Assembly: GCA_947069175.1 (NCBI GenBank)
Contig: CAMTDV010000013.1
Span: 53,388,610-53,452,609, forward strand
Origin: Scalesia atractyloides
Lineage: Eukaryota; Streptophyta; Magnoliopsida; Asterales; Asteraceae
Length of the DNA: 64,000 bases
Direction of reading: 5' to 3'
The notes beneath the pieces are model-generated. The model saw nothing but the letters and a program-made list of their open reading frames with translations. It did not search any database and was not told the DNA's origin. Positions 11,668-23,180 of the stretch are shown here, one piece after another (positions within the stretch are counted from its first letter, which is position 1; each line of letters opens with the position of its first letter). The position numbers were made by a program, and so were the translations under genes.

Positions 11668-13489
11668 CTTGTAAGGTCCTCTAAAGCAGCGGAAAAATTC
11701 ACGAAATATATTAAAAGGATAACTAAAACATCTCACTGTTAAGTTAAAAACACGAAAAATACGAATGTGTCGCCACAACCCACCAGAAGCCTCCCACACA
11801 AGCTAAGAGCTATGCAAACCCCTCAACCCCTAACCTTCAAACAATCTAACAAATATGCAAAAGTCAACTACATTGAGTGAGTTATAACAATCTGGTTTAA
11901 AACAGGTATGTAGATACCAAAACAGTTCATTAAAACACCAAAAGTTCATACTCATAAAACCTCAAAGCAATTTAAATCACACCCAACCTTGGACCGGTAT
12001 CCACCTAAGTGGAACACCAAAGTCAAACCGACCCATTACTAAGACCTAACAACTTCTTACCCATGACACACTTGTTTCCATGTGTAACCCATTTTTTGTT
12101 ACAATGACTACTCGTCTAGAACTAACACATCCTTGAACAAGACATCCCACGTAAAAAACCACACAAGAAACTCAAATCATCATCAACACATTAGTATACA
12201 CTATACCTACCATCATCATCTAGCGTAACACATAAAACACAATCGGTGGGTATCCTAACACTTAATTGGATCACATCACAAAGGCGTGCTTGAAACCCAT
12301 AGCTACCCTAAAGGTAAATGACCGCTTATACATAATCGACAACCCCTAACATCGATGACTCTCATCTCTATCTGCCACGTGATTGTGACCTCTAATAACT
12401 CATCACCACCGAAAGGTAACGACTACCATAACACATCAACAACCACTTACATCAACGACTCCCATCTCTAATAACCGTATCAAACATCTCAAGGATGTTA
12501 TTTCACACAAACACATGTTGGCACACATACAATATCTAGAATCATCATTCCTATCACATTATCGTGGATTAACCACACACCTTTTATAATCATGTTTAAC
12601 CCCGCCCTTTACCTTTAATGGCACAACTATATTTTTACACATATAGCCCCATTAATGCATAACCCACAATACCCCCCCCCCCTTTTATATGACTACTTTA
12701 CTATAATGACCTGACATGTCTACATATGTAGCCGAGACCATCTAGGCATGAAACGAACCTAGGACTCTCAACAATTAAGGTTCTACTCACCCACGTCATG
12801 TAACAAACACTAACCCAAATAGTATCACGTCTTACGCGTTGCCCAGTCATTCCCTACGAATAGGTTTACACTTCCCAATCAACAAAATCCTATCTAACTA
12901 AACCCACATACTACTAATTCACATGACTTTTAACAAACACAGACCCATCAGAAAACGTTGGACAAACATTATTCATAAAACTCATCCTTTAATGAAAACA
13001 AGTACACACATGTATGCTAGCTCAAAGCTTATAAAAAGGCATTAGAACACACATGATGCAAAGACCTTCCTATAGAGTTAAAGGTCCCTCAAACACATAT
13101 TTGATTACCAATTTGTCGTCACACGATTAAGGTCACTACGCAACTAAGAAGTCCCCACGAACAAATAACTCCATGTAACTAACGTCCATTACGATGCCTT
13201 GGGTTTTGTAATCACATGCATGCATATAACCATGCATGTCCATATTCACCTCACACAAGGTGGTCTTCGTGATAACCAAACCCTAGCATACATTCATTTG
13301 TGTTGTAGATCTCACTTTACTGATTCTCGAACACACTTCTAAAATCTCCATCGTAAAAATCCTAACCCCATGCGCATCCCCAACATGGTCACTCGTGGCC
13401 AGTTAGAACCTTTATACCCTAAATTGGATCTGCATGCATGCATCTTGCCAACCCCAAGCAACCTAGCCACCGCCAAGCTAACTGACCGA

Positions 13490-13795
13490 ACCAGTGGGTA
13501 TTAGAACTGATAATCAAACCTGAACCCGATGGTAAACCCAAACCTGACACATTTGGGACGGGTTTGGGGTCGGTTAATCGAGTTTGGGACGGTTTGGGAC
13601 TAGTTTTTATTTTTTACGAGTTTGGTCCAGGTTTAGGATTTGGTGATATACCCATTTACCCGACCCAATTACCCGATAAAGTGTACCCATTTACCCGATT
13701 GGATACCTGATATAATTTACATATTTAAATATGTATGTTTACCCGATTGGATACCCAATATAATTTCTTTTATATATTTAAATATGTGTGTGCGT

Positions 13796-13828
<33 letters not shown>

Positions 13829-14128
13829 GTAGATATCCACCTTTATACATATAGGTATTTTATTCGGTAAACGTTGTAGTTATTTGATATAATTTTATAG
13901 TGATAACGCTAAATGTAACTGGACTTAGTTACCCGATGGGTTTTGGGTCGCGTACCCAATGGGTAATATTTAAATTAGCGGGTTTACCCAAACCCGCGAA
14001 TATACCCGATGTGTATTTACCCGCTATAAACCCGATGGGTTTTTAGGCGGGTTTAGGATAAGCTTATCTAACAAAGTTTAGGGTTGGGATTACCTAAACC
14101 CGTCCCAAACCCGACCCATTTCCATCCC
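13490..14128. repeat. Degenerate ACCCGA/GGGTTTGGGACGGG-type repeat
   Basis: Recurring ACCCGAT, GGGTTT and GGGACGGG motifs, with an ending CCATTTCCATCCCTAG, resemble non-autonomous hAT-like repeats common in dicots. It contains a (TA)n tract at about 13796-13829. The left boundary is not clear. It lies inside the minus-strand LTR. Confidence 0.45.
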
Positions 14129-14223
14129 TAGTGTGTAACACCCTGTAAAATCGTGTCCAATAGTATAGTGACACGTGTTGTATTTTAAATATAGTCTATT
14201 AAAGACCAATAAGGGCTAAAGGC

Positions 14224-14531
14224 GTCAACATGCTCAATCTAAGCCTCTGAGTGACGGTCTAATGTCAACATGCATAAATAACAGCCTCTAAGTGACTGAT
14301 ATGTCAACATGCTGGAAATTTGGCCTCTGAGTGACTGATATGTCAACATGCCCAGCCTCTGAGTGACATCGAAATCAACATGCTTATAATAAGCCTCTGA
14401 GTGATCATTTACATAGTCCTAACTCTCATATGTCCCGTTTATTGGACGAGAGTGATTAAATCCATTATTATATGAAAGTTGGATAATGGAGGGACTAAAA
14501 GTGTCAACATGTTATTTATACCTCTGAGTGA
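14224..14531 (+). repeat. ~40-bp minisatellite in solo LTR
   Basis: Six units pair a (G)TCAACATG head with a CCTCTGAGTGA tail. Heads begin at about 14224, 14264, 14303, 14342, 14374 and 14503, so the spacing is 39-40, then shorter, then a gap. GTCA at the head and TGAC at the tail are complementary. Confidence 0.8.
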
Positions 14532-15478
14532 CCTTTTAACAAACCGAGAGCTCGACAATGTCCGGGCATAATCCCGGGTATGCCAAGTATTGGCTACGGA
14601 ATGATAAAAGTGCCAAAAAGGTGTTTAAGAAGGTATTTAAAAACTTTAATAAGTTAAGGGGTTAAAAGTGTCAAACTTTGAACTGGCCATGGGTCGGTCG
14701 CGGGCCGCGAGAAACATGGCATGTGTCTCTCACGGGGCGCGACAGAAGGTCTGCAGCAGAAAGTTTTGCTTGGTCTCCAAACAAAACTCCAAAACCATGT
14801 TTTCGAAACCATGGCTTCCCAAACTGCTATGCCACGTTTTGGGACACTTGTAAGCTTCCTGTTACATCCCTAAACACCTGGCTTAACCTCCTTTGAGTTC
14901 TCCAACTATAAATAGGTGCTTAAGTTCACATTCCAACTTGCACCTTTCTCATTTAAATCACTATTCTCCCTCCTCTGGAAGTTCCTAGCTAAAAGGAGCA
15001 TCTAACTTAGTTCTCTTGCATTCTAGGAACCTCTTGTAAGTTCTCCTTGCACTTGCATTATCGTTTATAGGCTTTTATAGCCAAAAGTCAAGCGTTTTAC
15101 GGAAAACGCTTTGACTATCGGTTAAGACCATTATGGTCCAGCCATTGTTCGAAATGAATATGGCTAAGTGATCATAATAAGGTAGGTGTTAGTCCCTATA
15201 AAGGGCACCTCCTGAAGATCACGTTTGCTAGACCAATTGACGGGTCAAAGTTATGATATTAAAAAGTCAAACAGGCCATTTTTCGGAAAAATCATAAATT
15301 TGTCTTATACATGTTATGAAACTCGTTTTGACACTTAAACAAGTTGGTAATAATTATTAGAACATGTAAGAACATGTTCGGCTCGTCAATATCAGTTCTA
15401 AGGTCGATTCGCAACCGAAAGTCGTGAAGTTTGACTTTTGCTTTGACTTTCGATTCTGACCCGATTTAGATTAGTTAC

Positions 15479-16450
15479 CTACTGATCTAAAGTTGCATTA
15501 TGATCGTAATACAATGTAGCATAACCCTCTGAGGTTATATTACATGATCATAATCAGAATCCAAGTTTATGCGCAAGTTCCAAATTATGCCAATTTTGAC
15601 TAAAATGCCCTTTTTACATAAAACAAGGTTTTAAGTGGTAATGAACTTGAAATGAGTTTTCTACTGATGTGATATTATAAGTAGGATTTTTTGGGATGTT
15701 AACCAAGTTATAAACTGAGTTTTTAAACAGGTCCTTAAACTATGTCGATAAATGACGGTTTTAGCCCTTGTGGCTTATAAAATGGTTTTAATCAAATATT
15801 TTCAAGGTAAATCTTTTATCTACTGATATTTTATATAAAATAACATATTTTAAACATTTTAATCCGACCTTAACGTCAGTTCTCGTAAACATCACTTAAA
15901 TACGTCATTTTACGATATAAGCGTCATTTCGGCGCATAGTATGGTTTTAAACCATATTATTGACCAAGACTTGATACCTACTGATTTTAAAACTTATTTT
16001 TAAACATATTACAGTAGGTACATGTTATAAACTCAGAATCCCAAATAATTTATAAATCATGTGTAAAATGACCAAAATGTCCCTTCGGTGCATAGTTTGG
16101 TCATAAAAGATAACTTACATATATAATTGACATCCTATTGATATTATATCATAAATAAAGTACTTTTCCAGAATACTTATATCTATAACATTAAATTATA
16201 TTCAAGTTCCTTTTATATGGTATGAAATTACCAAAACGCCCTTATGAGGCATAATTTCGTTTTGAAATCTTAACGGGCATATAAGTTGATATCCTACTGA
16301 TATCTTAACTTATTAAAGTATAATGGCATATATAACTTGTCCATGACTTATCCAGTTACCCATTATCGCTTATAAGCGTACGGTTGATTATACGTAACTA
16401 GTTTACGAAAATTAAACGAAACGGGTTTAACCTTGTCATTTAAGTTTCAA
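15479..16450 (+). repeat. Diverged ~158-bp tandem repeat in solo LTR
   Basis: The anchor CTACTGAT (once CTATTGAT) occurs at 15479, 15661, 15820, 15978, 16135 and 16294, giving spacings of 182, 159, 158, 157 and 159. Between anchors a weak consensus recurs: 'AAAATGCCCTT', then a GCATAGTTTGGT-like stretch, then AT-rich DNA. Confidence 0.65.
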
Positions 16451-18077
16451 ATCCAAAATGTTTATAGTTTACGCATATTATACAAGTCAAGTACTTGTCG
16501 GGATTAAACTACATTCTATGTGATCATCGTTTAATCAAGCATTATACGTAATGATCATGTACATTATTCGGTTTGTAAGACCGTTAGTATTTAATTGGCT
16601 AGCTTATGCCATAATCCAGACTAGAGCCTTCCCGATAAATGCTATCTGCACTTGGTACTTTTGTATACGGCTGAGTTATTTAAAAATAAAAGAAGAAGAC
16701 TAGCTCAGGTAAATACTCTCGACTTATTTTCCCTATACGGGCTTGGGATACGGTAAATTATTACCGCTTGGTCCAAAATGGGGTCAATCGAATGCCGCTT
16801 GTCGACTAGTAAACCCGCATATTTCGTTTTAATCAGTTTTGTTTGATAACTTAAACATCGGGGGTTAAATTACCGTGTCCTGGATATCCTCGGCTCAATA
16901 CATTAGATATTGGCCACGACCTTAGCACGGGGTGTAGACATACACCTTTTGATGCTCATATGCAATATGCCCAAGACGTTGGGAATGACTCCTTCTGAGT
17001 ACCTGAGTGGTGTGTCTTTAATCATGTCTCGGTTTCTGTACTGGGCCCTGTATGTATTGACAAACATGTGAATCTGATACAAGGTTGCAAGGTCAACTTT
17101 CCCAAGTTAATAAAAGATTTTGTGTCGTTTTGCACTTAAAACCATTTTTAAAGTTTTCAAAATGAGTCAGTTGGGTGTATTTACCAGCGTAAGCTGACGT
17201 ATCGTCCAAAGGCTAAACTGCAGGTACAATACGAAATAGGCCGGAAGCTGCTCGGTAGTGAATAAGAGGATCTTGAAATCCTTAGATCTGCCCTAAGTCT
17301 GTTTTATATTCTTTCTTGTACATTTTATGATCCACCTGTGGATCTTCTATTACGAGCCTGTATATTATTTTATTTTGAACATTCGGTTTGTAATAGTAAT
17401 TTTACTCCAAGACTTCCGTCGTGCCATGTTTAATTGATAATGGTGTTATCAACTTTACGTCACGATACTCCCCACCCAGGGTCCACCGGTGTATAGATTC
17501 CGGGTTGGAAATTCGGGGTGTGACATAGTGGGAGTCGCTTAGCGCTCCTCACGTACTCAACTAGCTGGTCCTAGCACCAACCAGTTTTTTATTCCTAGAT
17601 TCGGTCTGGCTAGGGCCTACCCCGCAATGATGGTAATCACCTGGCAACGGCGATGACGCTATTGGTTACCCTCGTAGTTGCGTCGTGACTCCAAAGGAAT
17701 CCCATTACCACGCCGTTGTTGTTACCATTAGAACCCATCTCCATCGCAATCTAAATCAATCCCCAAAACAGCCACAAGGTTTGAATTAAAAGTAAAAGAC
17801 AAACGTAATTACCTGGAACATAGTTTGGAAGCCACAAGATCAAAACCCTGGCTTGCCCTCTCCCTTTCATCACGCGTTGCCTCTAAGATCTCCTAAGATA
17901 GATTGTTATCGATCCTAGTGTTTATTAGGTAATAAATCACCTAATAATTTACCCTTTAACCCCTCCACTTTTGCCTCCATTGTCTTACTCCTAAAGCCTA
18001 TTGATTAAACTTTAAATAATGACAATCGAGTCTCCAAGAATCTATTAAATCCTATCAGTAAATTTTAGGATGTTACA

Positions 18078-18925
18078 TACACGTCAAATTCTTTGTGCCC
18101 AAAATTGTTGTAACTGTTTAAGAATTTTCCCACTTATCTTTTCGTGAGCCCAAGCTATAACTAATAATAAGTAACTTAATGGTTTTTTTTCCACTTACTG
18201 ATTGTCAACTACTTATCATTTTCTTTGTTAATATTTACTTTATGAATATTTATTTAATATTCTCTCGATTACTTTCTTTATTTTTTCCCATTACTAAAAA
18301 CAATTAATATTTCAATAATTCAATATCATGTAATACATGGGTATCTAACTAAATAAAAAGAAACTTTACCATTTATAAGAATATCCCTTTATGGGTTTAA
18401 AAAAAGACAATAATTCCTTAACTTAAAAGGATTATTTAACGTCATTTAGTTAAAGGACAATGATGTGTTGCAAAATACATGTTGTTATCCTATGTAATTT
18501 GTTAAGTTTAGTGTCATTTTTAATAGTTTTAGCTTGTATTTCATTAGTTTGTGTTCTTGCAAGTCCCAGCACGTAAAAGGAGCAGAACAAGAAGAAACGA
18601 GCACGTGGGAGCAAACAAGGAAGTTCAGGGTCTGAAAATGGTAATTTTGAAGATTGTACATTGGTGCTTTGCGAGCCGTTAAGGCTATCCGCATTGTGAT
18701 GCGCGAAAGGTTTTAGAGTTCAAGTAAATTACCGACTCTGCTACTAATGACGTTTTTTAATCATTACCTATTATATTATCTTTTATCTAATAAATGGGGA
18801 TTAAGGCTGATGTCATTTGGTCACTTTCAACCAATCATAGGCTGTTATTTTAAAAATAATGATGATGTCATCTTGTATTTGAATTTTAAACAATAAATAA
18901 AAGAAAAATAAATTAAAAGAATTAA
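18078..18925. other. Intergenic DNA, no gene supported
   Basis: AT-rich DNA. A patch around 18560-18700 has somewhat exon-like composition (GCAAGTCCCAGCACG onward), but I find no open frame with a recognisable domain. Confidence 0.4.
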
Positions 18926-18977
18926 TGATTGCTTTTAAACTATAATTTAGATTATTTGAAAACTCTGCAGGTTATTC

Positions 18978-19136
18978 ATTGGGCCAACCTTCTCCCCCAA
19001 TTAAACCCTGGTTCCTTTGCACGCTCTCTCTTTTCTCTGGATATCCAAACGGTGATGCAGGCTATTGACTCTTCTTTAAATACTTCATCATCATCTTCAC
19101 AAATGCATCCTCACGACCAATTTGAAGCAGAATTCA
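18978..19136 (+). pseudogene. Unrecognised exon-like fragment, 3' part duplicated
   Basis: An open stretch within the frame from 18929 encodes a Leu/Pro-rich start, then VMQAIDSSL, a Ser run and HPHDQFEAEF, ending at a plausible splice donor CAG/GTTTC at 19136. I do not recognise the family. The last ~110 bp (19102-19215) recur at 19268-19385 with base changes, so the locus has been internally duplicated. A further exon-like piece around 19516-19560 recurs near 19710-19745. Together with the repeats at 20592-21830 this suggests a captured or decaying gene rather than a working one. Confidence 0.35.
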
Positions 19137-19388
19137 GGTTTCTTCATACTTCTCTTTCAATTGTTGAATTTGTTGTTTCAATCACATATTTAGATCCATT
19201 AGGTCTTTGATTAAGTTATTTGTGACTGCGATTCATTTTCTCAACAAACCCTAAGTCTTCTCAATCGTGCATCCTCGCGACCAATTTGAAGCAAAATTCA
19301 GGTTTCTTCATACTTCTCTTTCAATTTATTAGTTTTTTCTTGTTTTAATAACTTATTCAGATCGATTAGGTCTTTGATTAACTATTTT
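19102..19388 (+). repeat. Two-copy tandem duplication (~166-bp spacing)
   Basis: GCATCCTCACGACCAATTTG at about 19105 and GCATCCTCGCGACCAATTTG at about 19269 begin two similar blocks, both ending near AGGTCTTTGATTAA. Confidence 0.75.
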
Positions 19389-19957
19389 AGTTTATTTTTC
19401 CTATCAATGCTAGCTGTTTTGGTTTACAGGTATGGTATTTCGTTTATATGAGTTATGGTTAGTTATCTCATACTAATTGTTGAAGTTGTCTTCTTTATTA
19501 ATATATGGAGTGTGAGCATGTTTCGATGAGTATGTGAGAACTGAGGATGCAAGAACTGGTAAGCTTCTTCGACCTCTGCTTCAATTATTAATGAACTTCA
19601 TCCATTTACAACCAACATTTTGTATATAGTTGTTAATTTTTGTATGGATCCTTAAGTTATTTCTACATTTAGTTATTGTGCCTAGAAGTTCAAGATGTAA
19701 ATTACACAAGCATGTTTCGATGAGAATGTGAGAACTAGTAAGCTCCTTCAAACTCTACTTCAATTATTAGTGATTTTGGCATCGTTCTTTTGATCACTAC
19801 TTTAAGTTATTGAGAGGTGTTCGGACATGTGTTTTGAAACTTATTATAAGGATTTTGAATTTGAATTCAGAATCAGAATAAAAGTAGGGATTAATTAGAC
19901 GATTTTATATTAATTTTGTGGCATTGTCTGTCCTCCTATCTTTGGTATTAGTTGCAA

Positions 19958-19959
<2 letters not shown>

Positions 19960-20005
<46 letters not shown>

Positions 20006-20019
20006 TAATAATAATAATA
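19960..20019. repeat. (AAT)n microsatellite
   Basis: An almost uninterrupted AAT run with one slip near 20004. Confidence 0.95.
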
Positions 20020-20825
20020 CTTAGAGTTGTAGATTTAAAATAGATTTACCACTTAACAGGACAATCTTATATGTTTTGACAATAAAGAAACTGCATAAGG
20101 CATCACTAATATTTCTACTAGATGACAACACTTTTATATATTATTTATAATTATAATTTATAATAATATGACTTAAGGATTAGACTTGAATGAGTTGGTT
20201 AGTTCACCTTTAGTACACTAAAGTTATACTATAGTTAATCTGGTTCATAGAGATTTTAAGAAAAGATTCTGAGAACATAATTTCACATATTCATGTTCAC
20301 ACTATTCATGTTCACACTATTCATTAATTGTGGTATCTGAGTAACTTATCTTTCTTTGTTAAAATTTGTTAAATTCAATAGTTGTATTAGATGCTTTGCA
20401 TCTCAATGACGTTGTTGATAGTTGCACCAGCATTACTATTAACAAACATCTATTAAACATATGTGTTTTTGAATATCTACCATTTACTTTTATCTTCATA
20501 GGACTTAAACTTGCTATAGTTATGAAACCACACAATACAATCAATCAGGTATAAAAACTCATTGTAACTTCATCCATTTACTGTGGCTGTTGCATCAATT
20601 TTTCATCATTTATGAAGGTTATATTTCTTGTGTAGTATATATTTTTTATCTTCTTGTGGAAATTATAGTGTTGCATTTTAGAGGATAGATGCTTCATAAG
20701 TTGGTATATAATTTGAGCACACATTGCTAGCTTGGTCTGATGTTAGTGAAGTATGTATTGTCAGTTCTTTAGTTTACTTATACCACAAGCTTATCTAATA
20801 CTCATTAAAAATTTTGTTGTTTCAG

Positions 20826-20930
20826 TTCCATGCCATGAGGAGATACATAGCCGCTAAGAAATCCCTGAAAGCAAAAACTGTTTCTGCAAGCCTTTCAGAT
20901 GTTCTACTTACTTATAATTTGTCGGCTTAG
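20826..20930 (+). pseudogene. Exon copy 1 of triplicated fragment
   Basis: After a CAG acceptor at 20823-20825 the frame reads a short basic helix (MRRYIAAKKSLKAK), then VSASLSDVLLTYNLSA and a stop. I do not recognise the protein family. The same block occurs at about 21267-21371 and, more changed, at 21701-21830. In the third copy the sequence runs on into a longer open frame (to 21926) with QLTEQEHIKVF before a possible donor. The stop in copies 1 and 2 may be a read-through into intron, so their status is uncertain. Confidence 0.4.
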
Positions 20931-21266
20931 AACATCTCTAACAGATGTTACAAATGGTTTGTATAATGAGTCAAGATTTACTATTAATAGTTATTAACAA
21001 TTTTGTAATTGTTGTTTTCAACATTTATTTGCATCAATCTTTCATCATTTATATTTGTTATGTTTCTTGTGTAGTATATGCTTTTAGCTTGTTGAGGAAA
21101 TTCTAGATTTTGCATTTTAGAGGATAGATATGCTTCATAAGTTGGTATATAATTTGAGCACACATTGATAGCTTGGTCCGATATCAGTGAGGTATGTATT
21201 GTCAATTCTTTAGTTTACTTATACCAAAAGCTTATCTAATACTCATTAAAAATTTTGTTGTTGCAG

Positions 21267-21371
21267 TTTCATGCGATGAGGAGATACATAGCCGCTAAGA
21301 AATCCCTTAAAGCAAAAATTGTTTCTGCAAGTCTTTCGAATGTTCTGTTTACTTATAATTTGTCGGCTTAG
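21267..21371 (+). pseudogene. Exon copy 2 of triplicated fragment
   Basis: Same block as at 20826: GCAG acceptor, MRRYIAAKKSLKAK, then a SASLSNVLFTYNLSA-like end and TAG. A few substitutions only. The unit lies 441 bp downstream of copy 1. Confidence 0.4.
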
Positions 21372-21700
21372 AACATCTATAACAGATGTTACAAACGGTT
21401 AGTATAATGAGTCAATATTTACTGATAGTTATTAACAATTTTGTAATTGTTGTTTTCAACATTTATTTGCATCAATCTTTCATCAATTATATTTGTTATG
21501 TTTCTTGTGTAGTATATGTTTTTTAGCTTCTTGAGGAAATTCTAGATGTTGCATTTAGAGGATATATGCTTCATAAGTTGCTATATAATTTGAGCACACA
21601 TTGCTAGCTTTGTCCGATGTCAGTAAGGTATTTATCTTTGTTGTTTATTTTACTTATTCCACAAGCTTATCTAATACTCATTATAAATTTTGTTGTTGCA

Positions 21701-21926
21701 GTTCAATGTGATGAGCAGATACATAGCCGCTAAGAAATCCCTTAAGCAAAAATTGTTTCTTCACATCTTTCAGATGTTCTACTTACTTATGATTTGTCAT
21801 ACAACGTTCATCTATCAAATTCAGAAATACTTTCACTACTTGAAGCATCTTGGTGGATTGTTAAACAATGATTTAGCAAGACAACTAACAGAACAAGAAC
21901 ATATCAAGGTATTCACTTACAGTTAG
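21701..21926 (+). pseudogene. Exon copy 3, extended
   Basis: Starts after a GCAG acceptor at 21697-21700. The RYIAAKKSLK core is kept, but a one-base loss after it shifts the frame relative to copies 1 and 2. The sequence past the shared block reads, in one frame, a stretch ending NNDLARQLTEQEHIK before GGTATTC, a plausible donor. I do not recognise the family. A further basic exon-like piece (VKRALKSAKSGGPSPK) lies at about 22056-22110. Confidence 0.4.
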
Positions 21927-22305
21927 TTTTTTACTAACTTTATGCATACAAGCATTTTCTTTGTTATTATATTACATTTTTATGTATGTTTTTTTAATAA
22001 ATTTTAAATTGGTTGAAAAGATTCATAGTTGATTGTATGGTAACTAAAATTCAGGTGAAAAGAGCGCTTAAAAGTGCTAAGAGTGGAGGACCGTCGCCCA
22101 AAACCAGCTATCCAACAAATTAACCAGCTAACGTGAGTTAAAATAGTAGTTTTATTATTGTCCCATAATTCGACCTTATTTTTTGATATTCATTGTGTAG
22201 GTATGGCGTGTGAACAGTAAAGAAAATAGTCTATGACAAGTACTTATCATCATAGATTTCCTGGCTAAAGATACATTCTTATTTTATGATTCAAAGATGC
22301 TTATC

Positions 22306-22512
22306 TTACCATCTTTGTATTTGATTGATATAACTATTTTTGGTCTTTCTATAACAGGTTTTGAAGGCTTCTCTGTAGGACTTTAACAATCTGTATTCGT
22401 TATGATTTAAAACCTCAACGAATTCTTATTGTTGAAGTTCTACTGAGAAGCCTTCAAAACTCGTTGTAGAAAAACCAAAAATAGTTATATCCTAACAAGA
22501 CAAAGATGGTAA
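22306..22512 (+). ncRNA. Long hairpin 1, candidate small-RNA precursor
   Basis: About 96-base arms pair with few mismatches around the loop at about 22402-22416. Matching blocks include GGTTTTGAAGGCTTCTC with GAGAAGCCTTCAAAAC, TAACTATTTTTGG with CCAAAAATAGTTA, and TTACCATCTTTG with CAAAGATGGTAA. It could be a young MIRNA-like locus or an inverted-duplication MITE. I recognise no known miRNA in it. Confidence 0.6.
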
Positions 22513-22560
22513 AAAGCAATTTCTTTGTTTGTTACTCTCACGATTATGCTTTTTGATATG

Positions 22561-22753
22561 TTTCTTTGCTGTGTAGTGGTAAGATTGGTGCTTCTCTCCA
22601 TATATCATATAAAACACAAGCTATTGGCGACAACTCACCATGTTTAACATATAAAAAACTTATATGTTAAATATGGCAGGTTGCCGCCAATAGCCAGTGT
22701 CTTGTATGCCCTATGGAGAGAAGCACGTATCTTCCCCTTACAAAGCAAAGAAA
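22561..22753 (+). ncRNA. Long hairpin 2, candidate small-RNA precursor
   Basis: Arms of about 90 bases pair from TTTCTTTGCT (22561) with AGCAAAGAAA (to 22753), through GTGCTTCTCTCCATA with TATGGAGAGAAGCAC and GCTATTGGCG with CGCCAATAGC, to TTTAACATATAA with TTATATGTTAAA around a 5-base loop. It lies 48 bp after hairpin 1 and has the size of a plant miRNA precursor. Function unproven. Confidence 0.6.
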
Positions 22754-22989
22754 AATTATAAAAAAATATTATCATAAGATTAACAAAGAAATAAATCATT
22801 TGAAAAGTGACATCTTGGACAATTTTGGGCATCTCGACAACCTTTGCCAACAAAGTATTCTTTTTAGGTGTTAATGTGTCATAGCTTTTAGCTTGGAATA
22901 TATTATAAAAATAATGATTTTATTTCACATTTTATATAGATAATAACTTTTTAAAAGTGGGCATATGAATAACTTGTGAGCAAATGCTA

Positions 22990-23180
22990 CGTAATTATTT
23001 TGTATTTTTATTGATTAATGTTTATCGTTGTAATTTTGTTAGCAAATTTATAATGTTTAGCATATGGCTTTTCGTATTTATATTGATTAATCAATTATGG
23101 TTAAAACATTATGTACTTATTATTGATTTGATGGAAATAGATCTAAAACCAACTCATGTAATACACACGTCATAAGTTTA
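22990..23180 (+). mobile_element. Decayed Helitron-like 3' end
   Basis: This aligns block by block with 30238-30434 (GATTAATG...TTATCGTT, GCATTATGTACTTA-like, TATTGATT...). The terminal hairpin and CTAG have decayed, leaving TCATGTAATACACACG. It has the same orientation as the copy at 30434. Confidence 0.5.

Larger units (their letters stand above)
14134..17525 (+). mobile_element. Solo LTR, 3392 bp, TAGTG target duplication
   Basis: It starts TGTAACACCC and ends GGGTGTGACA. TAGTG at 14129-14133 is repeated exactly at 17526-17530, so this is a complete LTR-to-LTR recombination product inserted into the older minus-strand LTR. It shares the TGTAACA...GTGTGACA ends and a ...CCGGTGTATAGATTCCGGGTTGG tail typical of chromovirus-like LTRs. 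It holds two internal tandem-repeat arrays and no coding sequence. Confidence 0.9.
11670..18077 (-). mobile_element. Minus-strand Ty3/gypsy-type LTR, interrupted by later insertions
   Basis: On the minus strand the LTR starts at 18077 (TGTAACATCC) and ends at 11670 (...GGACCTTACA), directly followed by the PBS. The end contains TTTTTCCGCTGC, as in the related LTRs. Removing the nested solo LTR (14134-17525 plus one TAGTG) leaves about 3.0 kb, part of which (about 13490-14128) looks like another repeat insertion. A possible splice donor and leader lie near 17815. Only the PBS side of the internal region survives to the left. Confidence 0.75.
20592..21830 (+). repeat. Three-unit ~438-bp tandem repeat carrying an exon
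   Basis: Units start at GCATCAAT in 20592, 21031 and 21469. The third is shorter or diverges after about 21780. Each unit carries intron-like AT-rich DNA, an acceptor-like TTGTTG(T/C)AG, and the same exon-like open block ending ...TCGGCTTAG in the first two copies. Copies agree in most positions, so the expansion looks fairly recent. Confidence 0.85.

Noticed and set aside
12667..12684. C-run as a quadruplex or regulatory site
   Set aside because: A single homopolymer tract, with no repeat of the run nearby.
14668..14896. Two overlapping open frames in the solo LTR
   Set aside because: They lie in LTR leader-like sequence, have no domain, and overlap in two frames.
20190..20225. B3-domain fragment (GTTGGTTAGTTCACCTTT, as at 24095)
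   Set aside because: The match is under 25 bp and no further B3 sequence surrounds it. It is probably chance.
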